From Pseudomonadota bacterium (GTDB lineage Bacteria; Pseudomonadota; Gammaproteobacteria; Burkholderiales; Thiobacillaceae), in contig JAUPLV010000044.1 of assembly GCA_030836725.1 (NCBI GenBank), forward strand, positions 1 through 14,231: a stretch of 14,231 nt of DNA, in the 5' to 3' direction. A program made the translations under genes and the position numbers. The notes beneath the pieces were generated by a model that had not been told where the DNA came from, searched no databases, and saw only the letters and a list, made by a program, of their open reading frames with translations. Below, in pieces: positions 6,588 to 12,876 of the stretch. Position 1 is the stretch's first letter. Each line of letters opens with the position of its first letter.

Positions 6588-7527
6588 GAATTTCTCCCTT
6601 CCAGGCCTGGCCCGCGTGCGTGCCCTGGCGGCTGCCGCGCCGCGCAAGTTCGTCGGCGATGCCGTTCAACACGTCCCACTTCTTTGCACACCACGCGGGT
6701 GCGAGCAGGATGTCGGGCGAAGCGGTTCCAGTGACGCGATGGTAGACCACGTCCCACGGCGTGCGCTCGATCAGGTCGGCGGCGATGCGCGTGTATTCCG
6801 CCTCGCTCAGCGGCGTGTATTCGCCGCGTTTCCATTCGATGGCGAGCCGGGTGTGCTTCACCACGTGCAGCGGATGCAGCTTGAGGCCGTCGACGCCGAC
6901 GTCGAGCACTCGGTCGAGGCTGACGTGGCTGTGGGATTCGTCCTCGCCGGGCAGGCCGACAATGAGGTGGCAGCACACCGGAATGCCGCGCGCGCGCGCC
7001 GCGCGGGCGGCGGTTTCGTATTCGGCGAAGCCGTGGCCGCGGTTGACCCGCGCCAGCGTGGCGTCGAAGGACGATTGCAGGCCGAGTTCCAGGGACACCT
7101 CGTGGCCACGCTCACGATATTCCGCCAGCAGGTCCAGCACCGGGGGCGGCACGCAGTCGGGCCGCGTGCCGATCGAAAGCCCGATCACGTCGGGCGCGGC
7201 CAGCGCCATGTCGTACAGCGCGCGCAGCTCGTCGACGTGCGCGTAGGTGTTGGTGTAGGCCTGAAAATAGGCGATGAAACGGCGCGCGCCGGTGCCGCGC
7301 GCGATGCGGCCGCGGGCGCGCTCGAACTGCGCAACGAGCGGCGCCGGGTCGCGTGCGCCCGGAGCGAAGGACTTGTTGTTGCAGAACGTGCAGCCGCCGA
7401 TGCCCTTGCTGCCATCGCGGTTGGGGCAGGTAAAGCCGGCGTCGAGCGCGATCTTGTGCACCCGCTCGCCATGCCGCTCCAGCATGGCACGGCCGTAGGT
7501 GTGGATGCGGTCGGCAAGGAAGCTCAC
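6577..7527 (-). CDS. YhcC-family radical SAM protein (TIGR01212 type)
   Basis: With a GTG start at 7527 the protein has 316 residues, close to E. coli YhcC (309), to which it aligns along its length: HKIALDAGFTCPNRDG, GIGGCTFCN, FQAYTNTYA, GTRPDCVPPPVLDLL, LELGLQS, INRGH-like RVNRGHGF, LIVGLPGE and DGLKLHPLHVVK. The cluster cysteines are C34, C46 and C49 in the CX11CX2C spacing of this family rather than the usual CX3CX2C. Its reaction is not known to me. An ATG at 7620 would add 31 low-complexity residues absent from the family, so GTG is preferred although neither start has a strong Shine-Dalgarno. It heads the ubiU-ubiV-queD-ubiT operon, which suggests a link with anaerobic metabolism. Confidence 0.88.
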   Translation of the reverse strand: MSFLADRIHTYGRAMLERHGERVHKIALDAGFTCPNRDGSKGIGGCTFCNNKSFAPGARDPAPLVAQFERARGRIARGTGARRFIAYFQAYTNTYAHVDELRALYDMALAAPDVIGLSIGTRPDCVPPPVLDLLAEYRERGHEVSLELGLQSSFDATLARVNRGHGFAEYETAARAARARGIPVCCHLIVGLPGEDESHSHVSLDRVLDVGVDGLKLHPLHVVKHTRLAIEWKRGEYTPLSEAEYTRIAADLIERTPWDVVYHRVTGTASPDILLAPAWCAKKWDVLNGIADELARRGSRQGTHAGQAWKGEIHAA

Positions 7528-7682
7528 GCCGCCGCCGCCCGCCCTGACTTGACGCCCTGCCGCGCATCGGCCGGACGCGCGCGCGCGCCCCTGCCGCCGC
7601 TCAAAATAGGCGAAAGGCATTTCCCGACGAGGGGAAACGATGGCAACGGGGGATGCGGCATGCGGTGGTCCCTGGACAGGAC

Positions 7683-7697
7683 TCCAGCCGGGCTGGA
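7683..7697. promoter_or_regulatory. perfect palindrome in divergent promoter region (candidate operator)
   Basis: TCCAGCC-G-GGCTGGA, 7-bp arms around a single base, next to an AT-rich patch (ACTATATATTG, 7701-7711) that offers TATAGT as a minus-strand -10 for the radical SAM/ubi operon. The divergent non-coding region 7528-7877 holds this palindrome, a short hairpin TTCCC...GGGAA near 7621-7636 and the rib promoter; no gene is seen. Which protein might bind is unknown. Confidence 0.35.
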
Positions 7698-7811
7698 ATC
7701 ACTATATATTGAGGCGCTTATCGTAAATTTTTGCGTGCGGTTTGTCCATTGCCCATGCCCCGGCTGCCGCCTCCCCGTTCAGCGCAGGCATGGCGGACCG
7801 TCGCGCCGGGG

Positions 7812-7840
7812 TTCACCCGCCCCGCCTAAACGCCTACAAT
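7812..7840 (+). promoter_or_regulatory. sigma-70 type promoter of the riboflavin operon
   Basis: TTCACC (7812-7817) and TACAAT (7835-7840) with a 17-base spacer. A start site near 7847 leaves a leader of only about 30 bases before ribE, too short for an FMN riboswitch, and none of the RFN element consensus is seen. Confidence 0.7.
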
Positions 7841-7877
7841 GCCGGGTCTTACTGGCTGGTCTCTACTCCATTCCAAA

Positions 7878-8483
7878 ATGTTCACCGGAATCATCCAATC
7901 CATCGGCCGCATCCACGAATACGAAGCGCGCGGCGCCGATGCGCGCATGGTCATCCTCGGCGGCGGGCTTGATTTTTCCGACGTCGGCCTGGGCGACAGC
8001 ATCGCGGTCAACGGCATCTGCCTGACCGCGGTGGCGGTGGCGCCGGACCGCTTCACCGTCGATGTCTCGGCCGAGACCCTGCGTGTCACCGCGGGTTTCA
8101 CGCCGGGCGCGGAGGTCAACCTGGAAAAGGCGCTGCGGCTGGCGGACCGCCTCGGCGGGCATCTGGTATCGGGACACGTCGACGGCGTCGGCGGCGTTCA
8201 CCGCTTCGTTCCGGTGGGCGAATCGCACCTGCTGGAAATCGACGCGCCGCGTGAACTCGCGCGCTACATTATCCGCAAGGGCTCGATCACGGTGAACGGC
8301 GTGTCGTTGACGGTCAATGCGGTCGATGGCGCACGTTTCGCACTCAACCTGATCCCGCACACGCTGGAAATGACCATGCTCAAGCACCTAAAAACAGGTA
8401 GCCGCGTCAACCTGGAAGTCGACATGATCGCGCGCTATGTCGAGCGCCTGGCCCAATTTACGAACACAACGGACAAAGACTGA
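7878..8483 (+). CDS. ribE: riboflavin synthase alpha subunit
   Basis: Cytoplasmic enzyme of 201 residues that dismutates two 6,7-dimethyl-8-ribityllumazine molecules into riboflavin. It opens with the hallmark MFTGIIQSIG and consists of two lumazine-binding domains (about 1-97 and 98-195), seen as the internal duplication VNGICLTA / VNGVSLTV and HLVSGHVDG. The ATG at 7878 is chosen because the family begins exactly here; an in-frame ATG at 7839 lies within the -10 box. The Shine-Dalgarno is weak. The stop overlaps the ribB start as TGATG, implying coupled translation. Confidence 0.96.
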   Translation: MFTGIIQSIGRIHEYEARGADARMVILGGGLDFSDVGLGDSIAVNGICLTAVAVAPDRFTVDVSAETLRVTAGFTPGAEVNLEKALRLADRLGGHLVSGHVDGVGGVHRFVPVGESHLLEIDAPRELARYIIRKGSITVNGVSLTVNAVDGARFALNLIPHTLEMTMLKHLKTGSRVNLEVDMIARYVERLAQFTNTTDKD

Positions 8484-9568
8484 TGAGCCTCGCCTCCACC
8501 CTGGAAATTATCGAAGAACTCAAGGCCGGCCGCATGGTCGTGCTGGTCGACGAGGAAGACCGCGAAAACGAGGGCGACCTGGTGATGGCCGCCGAGCACG
8601 TCACCCCGGACGCGATCAACTTCATGGCCAAGTACGGGCGCGGCCTGATCTGCCTGACGCTGACCGACGATCGTTGCCGCCAGCTCGGATTGAAGCAGAT
8701 GGTCTCCGACAACCAGACCCCGCACGGCACCGCGTTTACCGTGTCGATTGAAGCGGCCGAAGGCGTCACCACCGGCATTTCGGCCGCCGACCGCGCGGTC
8801 ACCATCCAGGCGGCGGTGAAACGCGACGCCAAGGCCACCGACATCATCCAGCCCGGCCACATCTTCCCGCTGCGCGCGCAGCCGGGCGGCGTGCTGGTGC
8901 GCGCCGGCCACACCGAGGCCGGCTGCGACCTGGCCGGACTGGCGGGACTCGTTCCCGCCTCGGTGATCTGCGAAATCCTGAAAGACGACGGCACCATGGC
9001 GCGCCTGCCCGATCTGGTGCCGTTCGCGCAGGAGCACGGCCTGAAGATCGGCGCCATCGCCGACCTGATCCATTACCGCAACCAGACCGAAAGCCTGGTC
9101 GAGCGCGCCGCCGACCGCCTGATCCAGACCGTGTACGGCGCCTTCCGCCTGATCGCCTACCGCGACAAGTGCGCCGGCGAAACCCATCTGGCGCTGGTCA
9201 AGGGCGAGATTCACGCCGACCAGGAAACCCTGGTGCGGGTGCATGAGCCGCTGTCGGTGATGGATTTTCTCGATGTCACCGGCGGCGGCCATTCATGGCC
9301 GATCATGGGCGCGATGGAACGCATCGCCGAATCGCAATCCGGCGTCATCGTGCTGCTGCATCGCCCGGAAACCGCCGCCGCGCTGCTCGAACGCATCAAC
9401 CCGGCGCCCGTTGCCAGCCGCAAATACGATCTGCGCGACTACGGCATCGGCGCGCAAATCCTGCGCGACCTCGGCGTCGGCAAGATGAAACTCCTGGCCA
9501 GCCCGCGCAAAATGCCCGCCATGGACGGTTTCGGGCTGGAAGTCACCGGTTATTCCGAAAAGGCCTGA
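8483..9568 (+). CDS. ribB: 3,4-dihydroxy-2-butanone-4-phosphate synthase with GTP-cyclohydrolase-II-like C-terminal domain
   Basis: A 361-residue two-domain protein. Residues 5-200 are the dihydroxybutanone phosphate synthase that converts ribulose 5-phosphate: VDEEDRENEGD (23-32), RGLICL and the GHTEAGCDLAGLAGL segment (142-156) are all present. Residues 205-361 resemble GTP cyclohydrolase II (YDLRDYGIGAQILRDLGV near the end), but the zinc-binding cysteine motif expected after the VRVHE strand is missing; the region reads VRVHEPLSVMDFLDVTGGGH instead. This matches the RibBX-type hybrids of beta- and gammaproteobacteria, so GTP cyclohydrolase activity is unlikely and a separate ribA is expected elsewhere. 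The C-terminal role is unknown. Confidence 0.95.
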   Translation: MSLASTLEIIEELKAGRMVVLVDEEDRENEGDLVMAAEHVTPDAINFMAKYGRGLICLTLTDDRCRQLGLKQMVSDNQTPHGTAFTVSIEAAEGVTTGISAADRAVTIQAAVKRDAKATDIIQPGHIFPLRAQPGGVLVRAGHTEAGCDLAGLAGLVPASVICEILKDDGTMARLPDLVPFAQEHGLKIGAIADLIHYRNQTESLVERAADRLIQTVYGAFRLIAYRDKCAGETHLALVKGEIHADQETLVRVHEPLSVMDFLDVTGGGHSWPIMGAMERIAESQSGVIVLLHRPETAAALLERINPAPVASRKYDLRDYGIGAQILRDLGVGKMKLLASPRKMPAMDGFGLEVTGYSEKA

Positions 9569-9623
9569 GCGTTCCGCAAAGCCCGGGCCTGCGCATTCGC
9601 GCCTATCATTCAAAGGACACATC

Positions 9624-10091
9624 ATGGGAACCACCAGCGAAATCTCCGAACTCGACCCCGTCTATCAGGGCGGCGGCCTCAGAATCGGCATCGTCATGAG
9701 CCGCTTCAACAAGGACATCTGCGAAGGCCTGCTGTCGGCCTGTGAAATCGAGCTGGCCCGCCTCGGCGTCGCCAAGGACGACGTGCTGCTGGTGGATGTG
9801 CCCGGCGCGCTGGAGCATCCGCTGGCGCTGCAAAAAATGGCGCAGTCCGGAAAGTTCGATGCGCTCGTCGCCATTGGCGCCGTGGTACGCGGCGACACCT
9901 ACCACTTCGAGGTGGTATCGAACGAATCCTCGCGCGGCATTCTCGACGTGCAACTGGAAACCGGCATCCCGATCGCCAACGCGATCCTGACGGTCGACAC
10001 CGAAGAGCAGGCGCATGTGCGCATGGCCGAAAAAGGCCGCGATGCCGCCCGTGTGGCCATCGAAATGGCCAACCTGATGAAGCGTCTCTGA
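9624..10091 (+). CDS. ribH: 6,7-dimethyl-8-ribityllumazine synthase
   Basis: A 155-residue lumazine synthase that joins 5-amino-6-ribitylaminouracil with dihydroxybutanone phosphate, the step before RibE. Signatures: SRFNKDICEGLL (26-37) with the substrate-stacking Phe28, VPGALEHPLAL (59-69), IGAVVRGDTYHFEVVSNESS with the catalytic His94, and GIPIANAILT. AAAGGA lies upstream of the ATG. It follows ribB after 55 bases and precedes nusB, the classical rib-nusB order. Confidence 0.96.
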   Translation: MGTTSEISELDPVYQGGGLRIGIVMSRFNKDICEGLLSACEIELARLGVAKDDVLLVDVPGALEHPLALQKMAQSGKFDALVAIGAVVRGDTYHFEVVSNESSRGILDVQLETGIPIANAILTVDTEEQAHVRMAEKGRDAARVAIEMANLMKRL

Positions 10092-10142
10092 CTATCATGG
10101 CGCCCAACTCAGGTCACACGCGCACGCGTCACCCTCTCCCCG

Positions 10143-10165
10143 CCCTCTCCCCTCAAGGGAGAGGG
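10143..10165. repeat. CCCTCTCCC / GGGAGAGGG hairpin between ribH and nusB
   Basis: Perfect 9-bp arms (10143-10151 and 10157-10165) with a CTCAA loop; a second copy of the left arm occurs at 10132-10140 and could pair alternatively. A short T-run (CATCTTTT) follows about ten bases later, so partial termination is possible on the plus strand. This C-rich/G-rich hairpin is a common dispersed intergenic motif in proteobacteria. Confidence 0.6.
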
Positions 10166-10197
10166 GGGCAAGGCATCTTTTCGAGAGGTGAACTTTA

Positions 10198-10635
10198 ATG
10201 GCCGGTTCCCGCAAAACCGCCCGCGAATTCACCCTGCAGGGCGTCTACGCCTGGCTGGTCGGCGGCGCCGACGTCACGCTGATCGTCGCCAACCTCAAGG
10301 ACGACGAGCAGTTCAAGCGCGCCGACGAAGCCTATTTCCGCACCCTGCTTTACGGCGTGCTGAAAGAGGAGGAGATGCTCGGCGCGCGCATCGCTCCCCT
10401 GCTCGACCGCCCCCTCGTTGAGCTCTCGCCCATCGAGCGCGGCATCCTGCTGATCGGCGCCTATGAGCTGCTGCACTGCCCCGACGTGCCGTGGCGCGTC
10501 GCCATCAACGAAGGCGTCGAACTGGCCAAGAAGTTCGGCGGCACCGACGGCCACAAATACATCAACGGCGTGCTCGACAAGCTGGCGCAGGATGTGCGCG
10601 CGGTGGAAATTGCGGCGGCGAGGGGTAAGGCGTAA
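10198..10635 (+). CDS. nusB: transcription antitermination protein NusB
   Basis: All-helical RNA-binding protein of 145 residues that acts with NusE (S10) at boxA to prevent premature termination in rRNA operons. Features: SRKTAREFTLQGVYAWL at the N-terminus, LLDRPLVELSPIERGILLIGAYEL and PWRVAINEGVELAKKFG in the C-terminal half, followed by KYINGVLDKLA. GAGGTG precedes the ATG at 10198. The last codons (GKA) and the TAA stop lie inside a heptad repeat array. It sits in the conserved ribH-nusB-thiL order. Confidence 0.96.
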   Translation: MAGSRKTAREFTLQGVYAWLVGGADVTLIVANLKDDEQFKRADEAYFRTLLYGVLKEEEMLGARIAPLLDRPLVELSPIERGILLIGAYELLHCPDVPWRVAINEGVELAKKFGGTDGHKYINGVLDKLAQDVRAVEIAAARGKA

Positions 10636-10704
10636 GGCGTGAGGAAGGCGTGCTGGCGACCGCAGCATAACCTAACCCCTCACCCCTAACTCCTCACCTC
10701 TCAC
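10618..10704. repeat. facing degenerate heptad arrays between nusB and thiL
   Basis: The left array reads GCGAGGG, GTAAGGC, GTAAGGC, GTGAGGA (10618-10645) and includes the nusB stop codon. After a 24-base spacer, the right array reads in the complementary orientation: ACCTAAC, CCCTCAC, CCCTAAC, TCCTCAC, CTCTCAC (10670-10704), five units in exact 7-base register. The G-strand consensus is GTNAGGG. The right array ends six bases before the thiL ATG, which lacks a Shine-Dalgarno. Confidence 0.75.
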
Positions 10705-10709
10705 GCCCC

Positions 10710-11663
10710 ATGGAATTCGACCTCATCGCCCGCCACTTCACCCGCGCCACCCCCGGCGCGGTGTTGGGCGTGGGCGACGACTGCGCGCTGCTGGCGCCGA
10801 CGCCGGGCATGCAACTGGCGGTGTCGTCCGACATGCTGCTCGAAGGCCGCCATTTCTCGCCGCGGGACAGCCCCGCCGGCATCGGCCACAAATCGCTGGC
10901 GGTGAACCTGTCGGATCTCGCCGCGATGGGCGCGACGCCGCGCTGGGCGACCCTGTCGATCGCCCTACCGGAGGCGGACGACGCCTGGCTCACCGCATTT
11001 GCACGCGGCTTTTTCCGCATGGCGGATCTGCACGGCATCGAGCTGGTCGGCGGCGACACCACGCGCGGCTCACTGACGATCAGCATCACGGCGATGGGCG
11101 AAGTGCCGCCCGGCCAGGCGCTGCGCCGCGACGGCGCCCAGGCCGGCGACGACATCTGGGTCTCCGGCACGATCGGCTCGGCGGCGCTGGCGCTGGCCTA
11201 CCGCCAGGGCCGCCTGTTCATGGAGCAGGTGGATGCCGCCAGGGTTTTGCCGGCGCTGTATCTGCCGACGCCGCGGGTCGAACTCGGGATCGCGCTGCGC
11301 GGGATCGCCTCCAGCGCAATCGATATTTCCGACGGCCTGCTCGGCGACCTTGGGCATGTCCTGCAACGCTCGCAGGTCGGTGCCGCCATCGAATTCGCCG
11401 CGCTGCCGATGTTGCCGGCGGTGCGGGCCTATCTGCATGAAACCGTCGCGCGCGACTGCGTGCTGGCGGGCGGCGACGATTACGAGCTCTGCTTCACCGC
11501 CCCCGCCCACAGGCGCGATGCCGTGCTGTCGGCAGCGGAAACCGCTGGGGTCGCGGTCACCCGCATCGGTCGAATCACCGCCGAGCCCGGACTGGCGCTC
11601 CTCGACGCCGCCGGCCAACCGCTGCCTATCGAACACACCGGCTATGACCACTTCGCGGCCTGA
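10710..11663 (+). CDS. thiL: thiamine-monophosphate kinase
   Basis: A 317-residue ATP-dependent kinase making thiamine diphosphate from thiamine monophosphate, of the AIR-synthase/PurM fold. Metal- and nucleotide-binding motifs are clear: GVGDDCALL (20-28), SSDMLLEGRHF, LAVNLSDLAAMGA, GGDTTRG, DISDGLLGDLGH and GGDDYELCF. The start ATG is preceded by the heptad array without a Shine-Dalgarno. Its 3' end overlaps pgpA by 20 bases. Confidence 0.96.
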   Translation: MEFDLIARHFTRATPGAVLGVGDDCALLAPTPGMQLAVSSDMLLEGRHFSPRDSPAGIGHKSLAVNLSDLAAMGATPRWATLSIALPEADDAWLTAFARGFFRMADLHGIELVGGDTTRGSLTISITAMGEVPPGQALRRDGAQAGDDIWVSGTIGSAALALAYRQGRLFMEQVDAARVLPALYLPTPRVELGIALRGIASSAIDISDGLLGDLGHVLQRSQVGAAIEFAALPMLPAVRAYLHETVARDCVLAGGDDYELCFTAPAHRRDAVLSAAETAGVAVTRIGRITAEPGLALLDAAGQPLPIEHTGYDHFAA

Positions 11664-12132
11664 CCTGAAATTCCTGTTCGCGCACCCGGCGCACCTGATC
11701 GCCTTCGGTTTCGGCAGCGGACTCGCGCCCAAAGCCCCCGGCACCGTCGGCACCCTGCTCGGCCTGCCGCTGTTCTGGCTGATCGTCGCCGCCGCGCCCG
11801 ACCTGCCGAACCAGATCGTGCTCGTCATCGCCGCCTTCCTGCTGGGCATCTGGGCGTGCGGCCGCACCGGCCGCGCGCTCGGCGTCGCCGACCACGGCGG
11901 CATGGTGTGGGATGAAATCGTCGCCTTCGCGCTGGTGTTGCTGTTCACCCCCGCCGGCTGGCTGTGGATCGCGCTGGGCTTTGCACTGTTCCGCCTGTTC
12001 GATATCCTGAAACCCTGGCCGATCCGGCTCGCCGACTCGCGCCTGAAAAACGGCTTCGGCGTGATGTTCGACGACCTGCTGGCGGCAGGCTATGCAATCG
12101 CCGTGATTAAAGGAATGCAATGGCTCGTGTAA
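11644..12132 (+). CDS. pgpA: phosphatidylglycerophosphatase A
   Basis: Inner-membrane phosphatase of 162 residues that turns phosphatidylglycerophosphate into phosphatidylglycerol. Family motifs: GSGLAPKAPGTVGTLLGLPL (24-43), DHGGMVWDEIVAF (83-95, metal-binding Asp/Glu), RLFDILKPWPI (117-127) and GVMFDDLLAG-like end (139-148). Three or four hydrophobic segments are visible (about 38-50, 58-72, 92-118 and 146-156). The start ATG at 11644 lies within thiL, and the stop overlaps pncC by 13 bases, so translation is probably coupled on both sides. Confidence 0.95.
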   Translation: MTTSRPDLKFLFAHPAHLIAFGFGSGLAPKAPGTVGTLLGLPLFWLIVAAAPDLPNQIVLVIAAFLLGIWACGRTGRALGVADHGGMVWDEIVAFALVLLFTPAGWLWIALGFALFRLFDILKPWPIRLADSRLKNGFGVMFDDLLAAGYAIAVIKGMQWLV

Positions 12133-12617
12133 GCGATGAAGAACTGCACCAGCTCGCTGCCGCGCTCGGCGACAAGCTGTGCGCGCGCAACTGGATGCTG
12201 GCCACCGCCGAATCCTGCACCGGCGGCTGGGTCGGGCAACTGCTCACTTCGCTGCCCGGCAGTTCGCAATGGTACGAGCGCGGCTTCATCACCTACGCCA
12301 ACGCCGCCAAGATCGAGATGCTCGGCGTTCCCGCCGAACTGCTTGAAACCCAGGGCGCCGTTTCCGAAGAAACCGCCGCCGCCATGGCTGCCGGCGCGCT
12401 GGCCCACAGCCACGCCCAGGCCACGCTCGCCATTTCCGGCATCGCCGGCCCCAGCGGCGGCACCCCGCAAAAACCGGTCGGCCTGGTGTGCTACGGCTGG
12501 GCCCTTGCGGACGGCACCGTCATGTCGTCCACCTGCCGCCTCGACGGCGACCGCGAGGAAATCCGCTCGCGCGCCGTGGCCGCCGCGCTGCGCGGACTGA
12601 TCGAGCTGCTTGGCTAG
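12120..12617 (+). CDS. pncC: nicotinamide-nucleotide amidohydrolase (CinA C-terminal domain type)
   Basis: A 165-residue stand-alone PncC that deamidates nicotinamide mononucleotide to nicotinate mononucleotide for NAD recycling. Signatures: TAESCTGGWVGQ (29-40) with the catalytic Ser32, FITYANAAK, GAVSEETAAAMA and ISGIAGPSGGTPQKPVG. AAAGGA precedes the ATG, inside the end of pgpA. The TAG stop is formed by the left tip of a repeat element. In many proteobacteria this gene directly precedes recA; here repeats and a reverse-strand regulator lie between. Confidence 0.95.
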   Translation: MARVSDEELHQLAAALGDKLCARNWMLATAESCTGGWVGQLLTSLPGSSQWYERGFITYANAAKIEMLGVPAELLETQGAVSEETAAAMAAGALAHSHAQATLAISGIAGPSGGTPQKPVGLVCYGWALADGTVMSSTCRLDGDREEIRSRAVAAALRGLIELLG

Positions 12618-12752
12618 GGAAGCGCTGATTAATTCGATATGGGTGTCATTGCGAGCGCAGCGAAGCAATCCAGCGTATTGATTAAGCGGGCATTTCTGGA
12701 TTGCCGCGTCGCTGCGCTCCTCGCAATGACAAGTTAATCAGCGGTTCCCTAG
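12614..12752. repeat. 139-bp nested inverted-repeat element (MITE-like) after pncC, containing dispersed repeat copy 2
   Basis: Outer 19-bp terminal inverted repeats CTAGGGAAGCGCTGATTAA (12614-12632) and its complement at 12734-12752 differ by one base. Inside, short arm 12645-12673 and long arm 12696-12730 form the same asymmetric hairpin found at 5471-5559, in opposite orientation. No open reading frame lies within. The CTAG tips could be part of the repeat or a target duplication. As RNA the whole unit would fold into one long hairpin after pncC. Confidence 0.8.
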
Positions 12753-12754
12753 AG

Positions 12755-12789
12755 GTCAGGGGTCAGGGGTCAGGGGTCAGGGGTCAGCA
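12755..12789 (+). repeat. perfect heptad tandem array with G-quadruplex motif
   Basis: Four perfect GTCAGGG units (12755-12782) plus a partial fifth (GTCAGCA). The array contains four GGGG runs (12759-12762, 12766-12769, 12773-12776, 12780-12783) separated by TCA, a textbook G-quadruplex pattern on the plus strand. It starts three bases after the 139-bp element. Confidence 0.9.
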
Positions 12790-12841
12790 AAAGTGTAGAG
12801 CGCCACCGTCCATTGAAAGCGCGGCGAAGCCACACAAAACC

Positions 12842-12876
12842 CCCTGGATCCTAGCCCCTGAATCCTGATTCCTAAC
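12842..12876 (-). repeat. degenerate heptad array facing the previous one
   Basis: Five consecutive 7-base units on the C-rich strand: CCCTGGA, TCCTAGC, CCCTGAA, TCCTGAT, TCCTAAC. On the other strand they fit the same NTNAGGR-type consensus as the arrays at 12755-12789 and 10618-10704. The last unit contains the stop codon of the WYL-domain gene. The 52 bases between the two facing arrays show no gene. Confidence 0.7.

Noticed and set aside
7528..7620. N-terminal extension of the radical SAM protein to an ATG at 7620
   Set aside because: Adds 31 low-complexity Arg/Gly/Ala residues not found in the YhcC family and has no better ribosome binding site.
7700..7725. FNR/Anr box for the ubi operon
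   Set aside because: The best stretch (GATAA-N4-CTCAA on the minus strand) fits only one half of TTGAT-N4-ATCAA.
7621..7877. FMN riboswitch before ribE
   Set aside because: TTCCCGAC near 7621 recalls one piece of the RFN element, but the rest is missing, and the promoter at 7812-7840 would leave it untranscribed on the plus strand.
6526..8025. Plus-strand open frame of 499 codons
   Set aside because: Runs antisense to the radical SAM gene and across the promoter into ribE in the wrong frame; a high-GC artefact.
8435..9292. Minus-strand open frame of 285 codons
   Set aside because: Antisense of ribB; composition typical of high-GC shadow frames.
12755..12789. CRISPR-like array
   Set aside because: Units are 7 bases with no spacers and no cas genes; it is a simple tandem repeat.
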